Positions 1-8,530 of a DNA stretch of 64,000 bases are shown piece by piece. The stretch's first letter is position 1. Each line of letters begins with the position of its first letter. Source of the stretch: Candidatus Thiodictyon syntrophicum (GTDB taxonomy: Bacteria; Pseudomonadota; Gammaproteobacteria; Chromatiales; Chromatiaceae). The notes under the pieces are model-generated. The model saw nothing but the letters and a program-made list of their open reading frames with translations. It did not search any database and was not told the origin of the DNA. The position numbers were made by a program, and so were the translations under genes. Location: positions 806,001 through 870,000 of the forward strand of contig NZ_CP020370.1 in the NCBI RefSeq assembly GCF_002813775.1. The letters are read 5' to 3'.

Positions 1-290
1 TGCGCCTGAGCCCTGAGCAGGTCACCCAGGTGCGGGCGATCCTCGCCGAGCGTCTGACCAACCCGGCCCTGGCCCGCACCGAGTTGCAGGGGCGCATCGC
101 GGCCGTCCTGACCCCGGAGCAACAGCAACGATTCGCGGCCATGGAGTCGCGCGGTGACCACCGGGGCAAGCGGGGCGATGGTCCGCCCACGGGCGACCCC
201 GCCGACGGACCGCAAGACGGCCGCCGTGACGGCCCGGGTGACGGCCCCGCGGATGGGCCGGAGTATGACAACGGGCGGGACGGCCGCTAG
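1..290 (+). CDS. Spy/CpxP-like (LTXXQ) protein, C-terminal end, partial
   Basis: The open frame enters from the left edge (codons from position 3) and stops at 288-290. The visible start, RLSPEQVTQVRAILAERL, followed by a second LTPEQQQRF, matches the paired LTxxQ motifs of Spy/CpxP-type periplasmic proteins. These are known as helical chaperones or metal and envelope-stress responders. The last 40 or so residues are a Gly/Asp/Pro tail with DGP-type repeats, which is not typical of Spy and is probably disordered. The signal peptide and N-terminus lie outside the window, so the assignment rests on the motif pair only. Confidence 0.55.
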   Translation, partial: RLSPEQVTQVRAILAERLTNPALARTELQGRIAAVLTPEQQQRFAAMESRGDHRGKRGDGPPTGDPADGPQDGRRDGPGDGPADGPEYDNGRDGR

Positions 291-553
291 CCGCGGTTAA
301 CGCACACCCTCGCGGGGTCGCGGCGAGGCTTCTACCGTCCTGATCGCAATACCGACCGCCGGTCCGCGCCGCGACTCGTCGCGGCCGGGGGGCCGCTCCT
401 ACCCTGGGAACGGCCTCCGGCCGTCTCACGCTCGGCGCCGGCAATCATGATCGGGGCCCGTTTCACGGTATGCTTTGGCCTTTGATATCGAGTGGGCCGA
501 GACCCAGGTCCCTGGCCCAGTCCCTGCGAATCACACCAGCGCCGGAGAATCCC

Positions 554-1654
554 ATGCGTCCACCGCTCGCCGTCCTGCTGTTTGCCCTGCTGCCCCTCGC
601 CTCGCTCCCCGTCGCCGCGGATGAGCAGTTGATCCCGGGTGCCCTCGAGGTCGTGGCGGAGTTGCCGATCAATCCCGGCAATCTGGCGGTGACCGCCAAG
701 GGGCGGGTCTTCGCCACGGTGCACCAGTTCCGTCGGGGGCCGGCGCAGCTCATCGAGGTGACCGGGCCCAAGAGCTACCGGCCCTGGCCGGACCTTGCCT
801 GGAACGGCGCCTTCGGCTCGGGGCCGGACGTGCTCAACAGCGTGCTCGGCATTCACATCGACGGCCAGGACCGGCTGTGGGTGCTCGACAACGGACTGGG
901 GGAGCCGCCCCAGACGCCGAAGCTCCTGGCCTTCTCGCTCGCCGACGGCAAGCCGGTCCTGCGCTATGACTTCCCGCCGCAGACCGGGCCCCTGGGGAGC
1001 TTTCTCAACGATCTGGCGGTGGACGCCGCGCGCGGCTTCGTCTATATCGCCGATCCCGGCGGCAGCCATGAGCCGGCCTTGGTGGTCGTGGACCTGAAGG
1101 GCCGCACCTCGCGACGCTTCAGCGCCTCCCCGGCCCTGCAAGCGGAGGATCGGGACCTGGTGGTCGAGGGCCGGGTCATAGGCCCCAAGGGCGAGGACGG
1201 CAAGGTCAAGCCCGCGCGCATCGCGGTGAACCCCATCACCCTGTCCGCGGACGGTGAGACCCTCTATTTCGGCGCCATGAACGGTGAGACCTGGTACCGG
1301 GTCCCGGCGCGCCTGCTGCGCGAGGGGGCGGACGACGCCGCCATCGCCGCGACCATCACCAAGGCCGGGCCCAAGCCGGTCTCCGACGGGGCCGCCACCG
1401 ATGCGGCGGGCAATCACTATTTCACCGATCTCGCCCACAACGCCGTTGCCGTCCTGCACCCGGACGGAAAGCTGGAGACCCTGGTCGAGGACGACCGACT
1501 CCTGTGGCCGGACTCCTTGAGCTTCGGGGAGCCCGGGTGGCTCTACATCGCCGTCAATCAACTCCACCGCGCCCCGGCCCTGAACGGCGGGGTCGACGGG
1601 GGGCTGCTCCCGTACCGCATCATGCGCGTCTACACCCCCGCCGATCCCGATTGA
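554..1654 (+). CDS. Secreted major royal jelly protein / dopachrome-tautomerase-related beta-propeller protein
   Basis: 366 residues from ATG 554. That start gives a clean signal peptide (MRPPLAVLLFALLPLA followed by a VAADEQ cleavage region), whereas an in-frame start further upstream would not. The body has the strand-rich, repeated layout of the MRJP/yellow family: LAVTAKGRVFATVH near the N-terminus, LGIHIDGQDRLWVLDNG, NDLAVDAARGFVYIAD, ATDAAGNHYFTDL and a final W-PDSLSF blade. Family members are six-bladed propellers, and bacterial ones have mostly unknown substrates. It stands alone between the Spy-like gene and rnpB. Export to the periplasm is a firm inference; the function is not. Confidence 0.75.
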   Translation: MRPPLAVLLFALLPLASLPVAADEQLIPGALEVVAELPINPGNLAVTAKGRVFATVHQFRRGPAQLIEVTGPKSYRPWPDLAWNGAFGSGPDVLNSVLGIHIDGQDRLWVLDNGLGEPPQTPKLLAFSLADGKPVLRYDFPPQTGPLGSFLNDLAVDAARGFVYIADPGGSHEPALVVVDLKGRTSRRFSASPALQAEDRDLVVEGRVIGPKGEDGKVKPARIAVNPITLSADGETLYFGAMNGETWYRVPARLLREGADDAAIAATITKAGPKPVSDGAATDAAGNHYFTDLAHNAVAVLHPDGKLETLVEDDRLLWPDSLSFGEPGWLYIAVNQLHRAPALNGGVDGGLLPYRIMRVYTPADPD

Positions 1655-1817
1655 GTCAGTGCCCAGGCGGGCTGGGCCTGACCGTGAAGGCCTCGCATCG
1701 CGGCTGAAGCCGCTCCCACCGGGGGGGTTCATCGTCCGGGGCGGCTGGTCGTGCCGCCGCAGCCGTCAGCCGATCCTGCGCCCGCGGGCGCAACCCCGGA
1801 ATCGGTTAGAATGCGTC

Positions 1818-2201
1818 CGGGGAGTCGGCCGGACAGTCGCTCTTCCCGCTCGCGGGGAGGGAGGAAAGTCCGGGCTCCAGAGGGCAGGGTGCCAGGTAAC
1901 GCCTGGGGGGCGCGAGCCCACGGAAAGTGCCACAGAAAATATACCGCCAGTCTTTGTCCGGTTACGGCCGGAACAGGAAAGGTAAGGGTGAAATGGTGCG
2001 GTAAGAGCGCACCGCGCCGGTGGCAACATCGGCGGCAGGGTAAACCCCACCCGGAGCAAGACCAAATAGGGGGGCGGGCAGTCCTTGACTGCCGTGCGCG
2101 GCCCGCGCGTGCCCCCGGGTAGGTCGCTCGAGGCGCATGGCGACATGCGTCCCAGATGAATGACTGTCCGCGACAGAACCCGGCTTACAGGCCGACTCCC
2201 C
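1818..2201 (+). ncRNA. rnpB: RNase P RNA (class A)
   Basis: The catalytic RNA of RNase P, which matures tRNA 5' ends. The 5' part reads GGACAGTCGC, then a hairpin, then GAGGAAAGTCCGGGCTCC, the universally conserved P2/P3/P4 entry. Later come ACAGAAAATATACCGCC, GGTAAGGGTGAAA, GGTAAACCCC and, near the end, AGATGAATGACTGTCC and ACAGAACCCGGCTTA, which pairs back to the 5' end. The terminal stem pairs GGGGAGTCGGCC with GGCCGACTCCCC. Placement just upstream of mraZ is common in gammaproteobacteria. The ends are set from the closing P1 stem, so they are accurate to a few bases. Confidence 0.95.
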
Positions 2202-2300
2202 ACCCACTCCCATCCCCTCGCGCCGGCGCGATTCTTGCGTTCGGCGCACCCGCCGCGCACCCTTATCCCAGGTTTCACCCGAATACCTGAGTCTATCCTA

Positions 2301-2327
2301 TTGATCGATAAAGTTTTTACCTATAAT
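2301..2327 (+). promoter_or_regulatory. Candidate sigma-70 promoter for the dcw operon
   Basis: A perfect TATAAT lies at 2322-2327 with TTGATC at 2301-2306. The 15-bp spacer is short, so the real -35 may be read slightly differently. The segment is AT-rich in an otherwise GC-rich gap and sits about 155 bp upstream of mraZ, before the MraZ-type repeats. No transcript data; assigned by motif only. Confidence 0.5.
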
Positions 2328-2430
2328 CCTAGGATAATTCTCTGGTTCCCCTTTAAGTCGCTGAGCGTCAAGAAAAATCCCGCTAAAGGGTGCTTGACGA
2401 TGGCGGATAGCCTGACTAATATGAACATGG

Positions 2431-2470
2431 AGTGGGGAAAAGTGGAAAAAAATGGCAAAATGGGGTGCCA
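2431..2470 (+). promoter_or_regulatory. MraZ operator (direct TGG repeats at 10-bp spacing)
   Basis: Three units with TGG at 2433, 2443 and 2453, each followed by an A-rich spacer, then a fourth TGGGG at 2461. MraZ is known to bind a short row of TGGGN repeats spaced 10 bp apart (one helical turn) upstream of its own gene and to autoregulate the dcw operon. The array ends about 12 bp before the mraZ start codon, the position expected for an autorepressor site. Confidence 0.75.
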
Positions 2471-2481
2471 CGGGGGGATAA

Positions 2482-2937
2482 GTGTTTCGTGGGTCCGCGT
2501 ACCTGAATCTGGATGCCAAGGGGCGTTTCGCGATCCCGACCAAGCAGCGCGAGCGTCTGTTGGCCGTGGGCGACACCAACCTGATCCTGACGGTGGATCG
2601 GGCGCGCTGCCTGCTGCTGTTTCCGGTCCAGACCTGGGAACTGATCGAGCGCGACCTCGCCGCCCTCCCCGCCTTTGACGACGCCGCCCGTTCGGTCCAG
2701 CGCCTCTACCTGGGCAACGCGGAAGAGCTGGAGATGGACGCCCAGGGGCGCGTCCTGCTGCCCCAGCATCTGCGCGAGTTCGCCTTTTTGGATAAGCGGA
2801 TCGTCCTGGTCGGACAGGGCGCCAAGTTCGAGATTTGGGACGAGCAGCGCTGGAAGGACAAGACCCTGGCAGACCTGGAAGACCATAACATCGGTCAGTT
2901 GGCCATGTCGTCCTCACTCGGCAATTTGAAGTTCTGA
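2482..2937 (+). CDS. mraZ: Transcriptional regulator MraZ
   Basis: 151 residues, usual length, from a GTG start ([18 protein letters not shown]) preceded by the Shine-Dalgarno-like CGGGGGGA at 2471-2478. It contains the two SpoVT/AbrB-like half domains, [13 protein letters not shown] in the first and [16 protein letters not shown] in the second, which form the DNA-binding ring. Known role: AbrB-like autoregulator at the head of the dcw operon. It is followed after 7 bp by rsmH. The operator repeats just upstream agree with autoregulation. Confidence 0.97.
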   Translation: MFRGSAYLNLDAKGRFAIPTKQRERLLAVGDTNLILTVDRARCLLLFPVQTWELIERDLAALPAFDDAARSVQRLYLGNAEELEMDAQGRVLLPQHLREFAFLDKRIVLVGQGAKFEIWDEQRWKDKTLADLEDHNIGQLAMSSSLGNLKF

Positions 2938-2944
2938 GCGCACC

Positions 2945-3877
2945 GTGAGTGTCGCTCCCCATCGGTCAGTCCTACTGGAGGAAAGTGTGCAGGCGCTGGC
3001 GGTCAACCCCAATGGGATCTATGTGGACGGCACCTTCGGCCGGGGCGGCCATGCGCGCGCCATCCTGGCGCGCCTGGGGTCCGCCGGCCGCCTGATCGCC
3101 ATCGACCGGGACCCGGACGCCGTCGCCGCCGCCCGCGCCCTGGCGGCGCTCGACCCGCGCCTCACCGTCGTGGCGTCGCCGTTCGGCGCCCTGAGCGCGG
3201 CCCTGCGCGACGCCGGGGTCAGCGGCCGGGTGCAGGGCATCCTGCTCGACCTGGGGGTCTCCTCGCCGCAACTCGATACCCCGGGGCGCGGCTTCAGCTT
3301 CATGGCCGATGGGCCGCTCGACATGCGCATGGACCCGGGCACCGGCGAGTCCGCGGCTGCCTGGCTGGCGCGCGCCGACGCGCAGGCCATTGCGGCCGTG
3401 CTCTACGAATTCGGGGAAGAGCGGTTCGGCGGGCGCATTGCCCGTGCCGTCGTGGCGGCACGCGCCGACTCGCCCCTGCGGACCACCCGCGCGCTGGCGG
3501 ACCTGGTGGCGCGGGTGGTGCCCACCCGCGAGCTGGGCAAACACCCGGCCACCCGCACCTTCCAGGCCCTGCGCATCCAGGTCAACGACGAGTTGGGTGA
3601 GCTCAGGCGCGCGCTGGCCGCGGTGTGCGACCTGCTCGACGGCGCCGGGCGCCTGGTGGTGATCAGCTTCCACTCGCTGGAGGACCGCATCGTCAAGCGC
3701 TTTATGCGCGACGAGGCGCATGGCCCCCGGTTCCCTAAAGGGCTGCCGGTGACCGCGGCGCAGTCGTGTGGACGGCTGCGGCTGGTGGGCAAGCCGCGGC
3801 AGGCGGGGGCGGCGGAGGTGGCGGCCAACCCGCGCTCGCGCAGCGCCGTCCTGCGGGTGGCGGAGCGCCTGCCATGA
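2945..3877 (+). CDS. rsmH: 16S rRNA (cytosine(1402)-N(4))-methyltransferase
   Basis: 310 residues from GTG 2945. It methylates N4 of C1402 in the ribosomal decoding centre with S-adenosylmethionine. Diagnostic stretches are [13 protein letters not shown], the SAM loop [46 protein letters not shown], and the C-terminal [15 protein letters not shown]. The stop overlaps the ftsL start (ATGA), indicating translational coupling. Confidence 0.97.
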   Translation: MSVAPHRSVLLEESVQALAVNPNGIYVDGTFGRGGHARAILARLGSAGRLIAIDRDPDAVAAARALAALDPRLTVVASPFGALSAALRDAGVSGRVQGILLDLGVSSPQLDTPGRGFSFMADGPLDMRMDPGTGESAAAWLARADAQAIAAVLYEFGEERFGGRIARAVVAARADSPLRTTRALADLVARVVPTRELGKHPATRTFQALRIQVNDELGELRRALAAVCDLLDGAGRLVVISFHSLEDRIVKRFMRDEAHGPRFPKGLPVTAAQSCGRLRLVGKPRQAGAAEVAANPRSRSAVLRVAERLP

Positions 3878-4164
3878 ATCGCGGACGGGTCGCGACGGTG
3901 CTGGTGCTGCTGCTGGCGATCACCGCCTCCGGTGTCCTGGTCGTCCACGCCAAGTATCTCACGCGGATGAGTTTCAACCAGTTGCAGGAAATCCGCGGCC
4001 AACGTGACGGACTGGACCTGCAATGGAACCACCTGCGCCTGGAGGAGGCCGCGCTGTCCACCGATGTGCGGGTCGAGCGCAAGGCGCGCGACGAGCTGGG
4101 CATGTATCTCCCCCGTGTCGGTGACGTGATGCTGATCGAAGAGGCTGACCATGAGTTCCCCTAA
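3874..4164 (+). CDS. ftsL: Cell division protein FtsL
   Basis: 96 residues from ATG 3874, which overlaps the rsmH stop; the frame is open upstream but this start gives the expected short bitopic protein. A short cytoplasmic tail (MNRGR) leads into one membrane segment, [19 protein letters not shown], then a periplasmic heptad-rich coiled coil ([22 protein letters not shown]). FtsL joins FtsB and FtsQ in the divisome and helps activate FtsWI. It overlaps ftsI by 14 bp. Sequence is poorly conserved in this family; position and topology carry the call. Confidence 0.92.
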   Translation: MNRGRVATVLVLLLAITASGVLVVHAKYLTRMSFNQLQEIRGQRDGLDLQWNHLRLEEAALSTDVRVERKARDELGMYLPRVGDVMLIEEADHEFP

Positions 4165-5902
4165 ACGTCGGATCAGGCGCGCCGATCCCGTGCGCGCCAC
4201 GCCCAACCCGCGGGTCCGGCGGGCCGTCCTGCTGTGGGGCCTGGCGGCCGCCATGGTGATGGTCGTCTCCGCCGTCTTCTACCGTCAGGTGGTGGAGACC
4301 GAGTTCCTGCGCGGGGAGGGTGAGCGCCGCTACCTGCGCCTGGGCGAGATCGCCGCGCGCCGCGGCATGATCCTGGACCGCAATGGGGAGGCCTTGGCGG
4401 TGAGTACCCCGGTCGAGACCGTCTGGGCCGATCCGCGCAAACTCGTGGCCCGCCCCGAGGTCCTGCCGGAGTTGGCCCGCAGTCTCGGGCTCAAGCCCGC
4501 GGAGCTGCGCGAGCGCGTCCGGGCCAATGCCGAACGGGGCTTCATGTATCTGAAGCGCCGGGTCAGTATCGACGAGGCGGCCGCCGTGCGCGCCCTGATC
4601 GCGGCCCGCGGTCTCGACGCGGTGGACTTCGAGAGTGAGTACCGGCGTTTCTACCCTGGGGTGGAGGTCTTCGGCCATGTCCTGGGCTTCACGGACATCG
4701 AGGACCACGGCCAGGAGGGCATGGAGGCCGCCTATGACAAGCTGCTGCGTGCCGAGCCCGGCCAGCGCCGGGTCCTGCAGGATGGGCGGCGGCGCATCGT
4801 GCAGGAGGTCGAGCAGGTGCGCCCGCCCCGGCCCGGCAAGGACCTGGTGCTGAGCCTGGACCGGCGGCTGCAGTTTCTGGCCTACCGGGAACTCAAGGCC
4901 GCGGTGGCGGAGAACAAGGCAGTGGGCGGTACCGCGGTGGTGGTGGACGTGCGCACCGGCGAGGTGCTCGCCATGGTCAATCAGCCCGGCTACAACCCCA
5001 ACGATCTCAGCGGGCGGGAGGCCGACCGGCGCCGCAATCGCGCCCTCACCGATGTGATGGAGCCCGGCTCCACGGTCAAACCGCTGGTCGTGGCGGCGGT
5101 GCTGGAGCGCGGCCTGGTGACGCCCACGACGCGCATCAACACGGCCGGTCCCCTGCATGTGGGGAGCAATACCGTTCAGGACGTGCACAACTACGGCGGC
5201 CTGGACGTGACCGGCATCATTACCAAGTCCAGCAACGTGGGCGTGGTCAAGCTCGCCCAGATGATGGACTACGCCGGCCTGTGGAAGCAGTACGACGCGC
5301 TCGGCTTCGGGCGCCCGACCGGGGTGGAGTTCCCGGCCGAGTCACGCGGCGTCCTGCGCAATTACACCCACTGGCGGCCCTTTGACCATGCCACCATGGC
5401 CTTCGGCTACAGCTTCTCGGTGACCGCGCTCCAGTTGGCCCAGGCCTACGCGATCGTGGCGGCGGACGGGGTCAAGCGCCCGGTCACCCTGGTCAAGCGC
5501 GACCAGATCCCGGAGGGGACGCGCGTCATGAGTACCAAGACCGCCCGCGCCGTGCGGATGATGATGGAGACCGTGGTCTCCGACAAGGGGACCGCCAAGC
5601 GCGCGTCCATCCCGGGCTATCGGGTCGGGGGCAAGACCGGTACGGCCAAGAAGGCGAGCGGCCGCCACGGCTACGCGGCCGGCCGCTACCAGGCACTCTT
5701 CGCCGGGATGGTGCCGGCCGGCAATCCGCGTCTGGTGATGGTGGTCATGATCGACGAGCCGCGCGGGGGCGCCTACTACGGCGGTGTGGTCGCTGCGCCG
5801 ATCTTCGCGAAGGTCATGGAGGGGGCGCTGCGCCTCTTCAACGTGCCTCCGGATGAGCCGGCGCCGGCCATGTTGCTGGCCGGCGCGCGGGCAGTCCCAT
5901 GA
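4151..5902 (+). CDS. ftsI: Septal peptidoglycan transpeptidase FtsI (PBP3)
   Basis: 583 residues. Near the N-terminus is a single membrane anchor (VLLWGLAAAMVMVVSAVFY), then the PBP dimerisation/pedestal region (RGMILDRNGEALAVSTPVET) and the class B transpeptidase domain. Active-site motifs are all present: STVK (nucleophile Ser and Lys), SSN, and KTGT in GGKTGTAKKASG. It cross-links septal peptidoglycan with FtsW. It overlaps both ftsL and murF. In most relatives murE would follow; here murF follows directly. Confidence 0.97.
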   Translation: MSSPKRRIRRADPVRATPNPRVRRAVLLWGLAAAMVMVVSAVFYRQVVETEFLRGEGERRYLRLGEIAARRGMILDRNGEALAVSTPVETVWADPRKLVARPEVLPELARSLGLKPAELRERVRANAERGFMYLKRRVSIDEAAAVRALIAARGLDAVDFESEYRRFYPGVEVFGHVLGFTDIEDHGQEGMEAAYDKLLRAEPGQRRVLQDGRRRIVQEVEQVRPPRPGKDLVLSLDRRLQFLAYRELKAAVAENKAVGGTAVVVDVRTGEVLAMVNQPGYNPNDLSGREADRRRNRALTDVMEPGSTVKPLVVAAVLERGLVTPTTRINTAGPLHVGSNTVQDVHNYGGLDVTGIITKSSNVGVVKLAQMMDYAGLWKQYDALGFGRPTGVEFPAESRGVLRNYTHWRPFDHATMAFGYSFSVTALQLAQAYAIVAADGVKRPVTLVKRDQIPEGTRVMSTKTARAVRMMMETVVSDKGTAKRASIPGYRVGGKTGTAKKASGRHGYAAGRYQALFAGMVPAGNPRLVMVVMIDEPRGGAYYGGVVAAPIFAKVMEGALRLFNVPPDEPAPAMLLAGARAVP

Positions 5903-7260
5903 TGTGGAGCCTGAGACCGGCCGCCGAGCGCGTCGGGGGGCGCCTCCTGGGCGCGGACCTGCCCTTCAGCGCCGTCGTGACCGACAGCCGCGCGGACTGC
6001 ACCGGGGCGCTCTTCGTGGCCCTGCGCGGTGAGCGCTTCGACGGTCACGACTATGTGGCGGGCGCCCGGGCCAAGGGCGCGGCGGCGGCCCTGGTGGACC
6101 ACGCGCTGCCGCTCGACCTGCCCCAATGGGTGGTCGCGGATACCCGGCTGGCCCTGGGTTCACTGGCCGCGGCCTGGCGCGCGCGCTTCCCGGGCCGGGT
6201 GGCCGCGGTCACCGGCAGCAACGGCAAGACGACGGTCAAGGAACTGCTCGCCGCCATCCTCTCCCAGGTCGGGCCGACCCGCGCCACCCAGGGCAACCTG
6301 AACAACGACATCGGCATGCCCCTGACCCTGCTGCGCGCCCGGGAAGAGGCCTTCCTGGTGCTGGAGATGGGGGCCAACCATCCGGGTGAGATCGCCTACA
6401 TGACGGCCATCGGCCAACCGGAGGTGGCGCTCATCACCAATGCCGGGCGCGCCCACCTGGAGGGCTTCGGCAGCCTTGAGGGGGTGGCCCGCGCCAAGGG
6501 GGAGATCGCCCAAGGGCTGCCGCCCGACGGGGTCTTCGTGGTGCCCGGCGACTCACCCTACACCCCCCTGTGGCAGGGGCTGGCGGCCGGTCGAGCGGTG
6601 CTGACCTTCGCCCTGGATACCCCGGCCGACCTGTGGGCGGCGAGCGGTTCGATTGCGTCGCGCTGGGACGCGGACGGGTTCCGCACCGCCTTCGTGGCGA
6701 ACCGGGGCAGCACCCTGCTCCCGCTGGAATTGCGCCTCGCCGGTGTCCACAACGTGCGCAACGCGCTCGCCGCCGCCGCCGCCGCACTGGCCCTGGGGGT
6801 CGGGGTCGACGCGGTGCGCGCCGGTCTGCTGGCGCTGGCCCCGGTCCCCGGGCGCCTCTGCCCGCGCACCGGCAGCGGGCGGCGGATCATCGACGATACC
6901 TACAACGCCAACCCGGACTCGGTGGCCGCCGCCGTGGCGGTGCTGACCGGCCTGCCCGGGCGCCCCTGGCTGGTCCTGGGCGATCTGGGTGAGTTGGGTC
7001 CGCGCTCCCTGGACCTGCACCGCGAGGCGGGCAGCCAGGCGCGCGCCGCGGGGATTGAACGCCTGTTCTGTGTCGGCACCCGCAGCGCCGCCGCCGCGGA
7101 CGCCTTCGGCCCGGGGGCGCAGCACTTCGCCGATCAGGCCGCACTCATCGCACACCTGCGCGCCGCCATGACGCCGGACACCCTGGTCCTGATCAAGGGG
7201 TCGCGCGCGGCGCGTATGGAATTGGTGTTGAACGCTTTGTGCGGCAATGATAGTGATTAG
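5899..7260 (+). CDS. murF: UDP-N-acetylmuramoyl-tripeptide–D-alanyl-D-alanine ligase
   Basis: 453 residues from ATG 5899, overlapping the ftsI stop by 4 bp. It adds D-Ala-D-Ala to UDP-MurNAc-tripeptide. Evidence: the N-terminal VVTDSRADCTGALFVALRGERFDGHDY, the Mur-ligase ATP loop GSNGKTTVKELL, NLNNDIGMPLTLL and LEMGANHPGEIAYMT, which separate MurF from MurE, and DDTYNANPDS in the C-terminal domain. There is no second Mur ligase between it and ftsI, so this is not a MurE-MurF fusion. Confidence 0.96.
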   Translation: MMWSLRPAAERVGGRLLGADLPFSAVVTDSRADCTGALFVALRGERFDGHDYVAGARAKGAAAALVDHALPLDLPQWVVADTRLALGSLAAAWRARFPGRVAAVTGSNGKTTVKELLAAILSQVGPTRATQGNLNNDIGMPLTLLRAREEAFLVLEMGANHPGEIAYMTAIGQPEVALITNAGRAHLEGFGSLEGVARAKGEIAQGLPPDGVFVVPGDSPYTPLWQGLAAGRAVLTFALDTPADLWAASGSIASRWDADGFRTAFVANRGSTLLPLELRLAGVHNVRNALAAAAAALALGVGVDAVRAGLLALAPVPGRLCPRTGSGRRIIDDTYNANPDSVAAAVAVLTGLPGRPWLVLGDLGELGPRSLDLHREAGSQARAAGIERLFCVGTRSAAAADAFGPGAQHFADQAALIAHLRAAMTPDTLVLIKGSRAARMELVLNALCGNDSD

Positions 7261-7275
7261 GAACAGATCACTAAT

Positions 7276-7446
7276 AAGTTGAACAAGTCCATTAGAGAGT
7301 GTTTTTAGCGTCGTTGTCGTTGTCGTAATCGAGGTTATCGTTGTGCCCCGGATTCTCTCGCACCCCAGGTTGCATCGCTTCTCCGATCACGACAACGACA
7401 ACGACAACGATAACGACCCACTAACCACTAACCACTAACCACTTCC
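7276..7446 (+). repeat. Simple-sequence hairpin element, (GTCGTT)n arms, copy 1
   Basis: The murF–mraY gap (187 bp) holds a left arm of GTCGTT units (from 7308) ending in GTCGTAATCG and a right arm of AACGAC units (7387-7417). They are separated by about 65 bp of non-repeat loop containing GGTTATCGTTG, CCCCGGATTCTCTCGCACCC and GCATCGCTTCTCCGAT. The left flank AAGTTGAACAAGTCCATTAG recurs in similar form at 34372-34397. After the hairpin ACCACTAA is repeated in tandem up to the mraY start. The arms could fold into a long stem in RNA. Confidence 0.85.
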
Positions 7447-7447
7447 T

Positions 7448-8530
7448 ATGCTGCTTCTACTGACCGAATGGCTGGCGCGCTTCGAGGGCGGATTCACCGT
7501 CTTCCGCTACCTTACCCTGCGCGGGATCCTGGGGACCCTGACCGCGCTCGCCATCTCGCTGCTGGTCGGCCGGCCCATGATCCGGCGGCTGCGCGCCTAC
7601 AAGATCGGCCAGACGGTGCGCGACGACGGCCCGCAGAGCCACCTGAAGAAATCCGGCACGCCTACCATGGGCGGGGCCCTGATCCTGGTGGCGGTCGGCA
7701 TCAGTACCCTGCTGTGGGCGGACCTGGACAACCGCTATGTCTGGATCGTGCTGCTGACCACCCTGGCCTTCGGTGCCGTCGGCATGGTCGACGACTACAA
7801 GAAGCTGGTGCTGAAGAACCCGCGCGGCCTGGCCGCCCGCTGGAAGTATCTGTGGCAGACGCTCTTGGGGCTCATGGCCGCGACGCTCCTCTATGTCACC
7901 GCCCAGTCCCCGACCGAGACCGCACTCCTGGTGCCCTATCTTAAGGATGTCTCATTCCAACTCGGTCCCTGGTTCATCCTGTTCACCTATCTCGTCATCG
8001 TGGGCGCCAGCAATGCGGTGAACCTGACAGACGGACTGGACGGGCTCGCCATCATGCCCACGGTCCTGGTGGCCGGGGCCCTGGCCGTTTTCGTCTACGC
8101 CGCCGGCCATGCCGAGATCGCCAACTATCTGCGCATCCCGCACATCAAGGAGGTGGGCGAACTGGTGATCTTCTGCGGCGCCCTGGTCGGGGCTGGGCTC
8201 GGTTTTCTCTGGTTCAACGCCTATCCGGCCCAGGTCTTCATGGGCGATGTCGGCGCCCTGGCCCTGGGCGCCGCCCTGGGCCTGGTGGCGGTGGCCGTGC
8301 GCCAGGAACTGGTGCTCTTCATCATGGGCGGGGTCTTCGTCATGGAGACCATCTCGGTCATGTTGCAGGTCCTGTCCTTCAAGCTCACCGGTAAGCGCAT
8401 CTTCCGCATGGCGCCCCTGCACCATCACTTCGAGCTCAAGGGCTGGCCGGAACCCCGGGTCATCGTCCGCTTCTGGATCGTGACCGTGGTGCTGGTCCTG
8501 ATCGGGCTCGCGAGCCTGAAGATCCGCTGA
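7448..8530 (+). CDS. mraY: Phospho-N-acetylmuramoyl-pentapeptide transferase
   Basis: 360 residues, about ten membrane segments. It moves phospho-MurNAc-pentapeptide onto undecaprenyl phosphate to make lipid I on the cytoplasmic face. Hallmarks are [19 protein letters not shown] with the catalytic Asp pair, [28 protein letters not shown] and the [13 protein letters not shown] histidine motif. The start ATG 7448 follows the hairpin-filled gap; the stop overlaps the murD start by one base (TGATG). Confidence 0.97.
   Translation: MLLLLTEWLARFEGGFTVFRYLTLRGILGTLTALAISLLVGRPMIRRLRAYKIGQTVRDDGPQSHLKKSGTPTMGGALILVAVGISTLLWADLDNRYVWIVLLTTLAFGAVGMVDDYKKLVLKNPRGLAARWKYLWQTLLGLMAATLLYVTAQSPTETALLVPYLKDVSFQLGPWFILFTYLVIVGASNAVNLTDGLDGLAIMPTVLVAGALAVFVYAAGHAEIANYLRIPHIKEVGELVIFCGALVGAGLGFLWFNAYPAQVFMGDVGALALGAALGLVAVAVRQELVLFIMGGVFVMETISVMLQVLSFKLTGKRIFRMAPLHHHFELKGWPEPRVIVRFWIVTVVLVLIGLASLKIR

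Noticed and set aside
332-1732. Long minus-strand open frame opposite the royal-jelly-like gene
   Set aside because: High-GC shadow: Gly/Arg/Gln-rich with no motif, while the plus-strand gene has a signal peptide and family signatures.
5899-7260. MurE or a MurE–MurF fusion
   Set aside because: Length (453) and motifs fit MurF alone; no MurE-specific DNPR motif is present.
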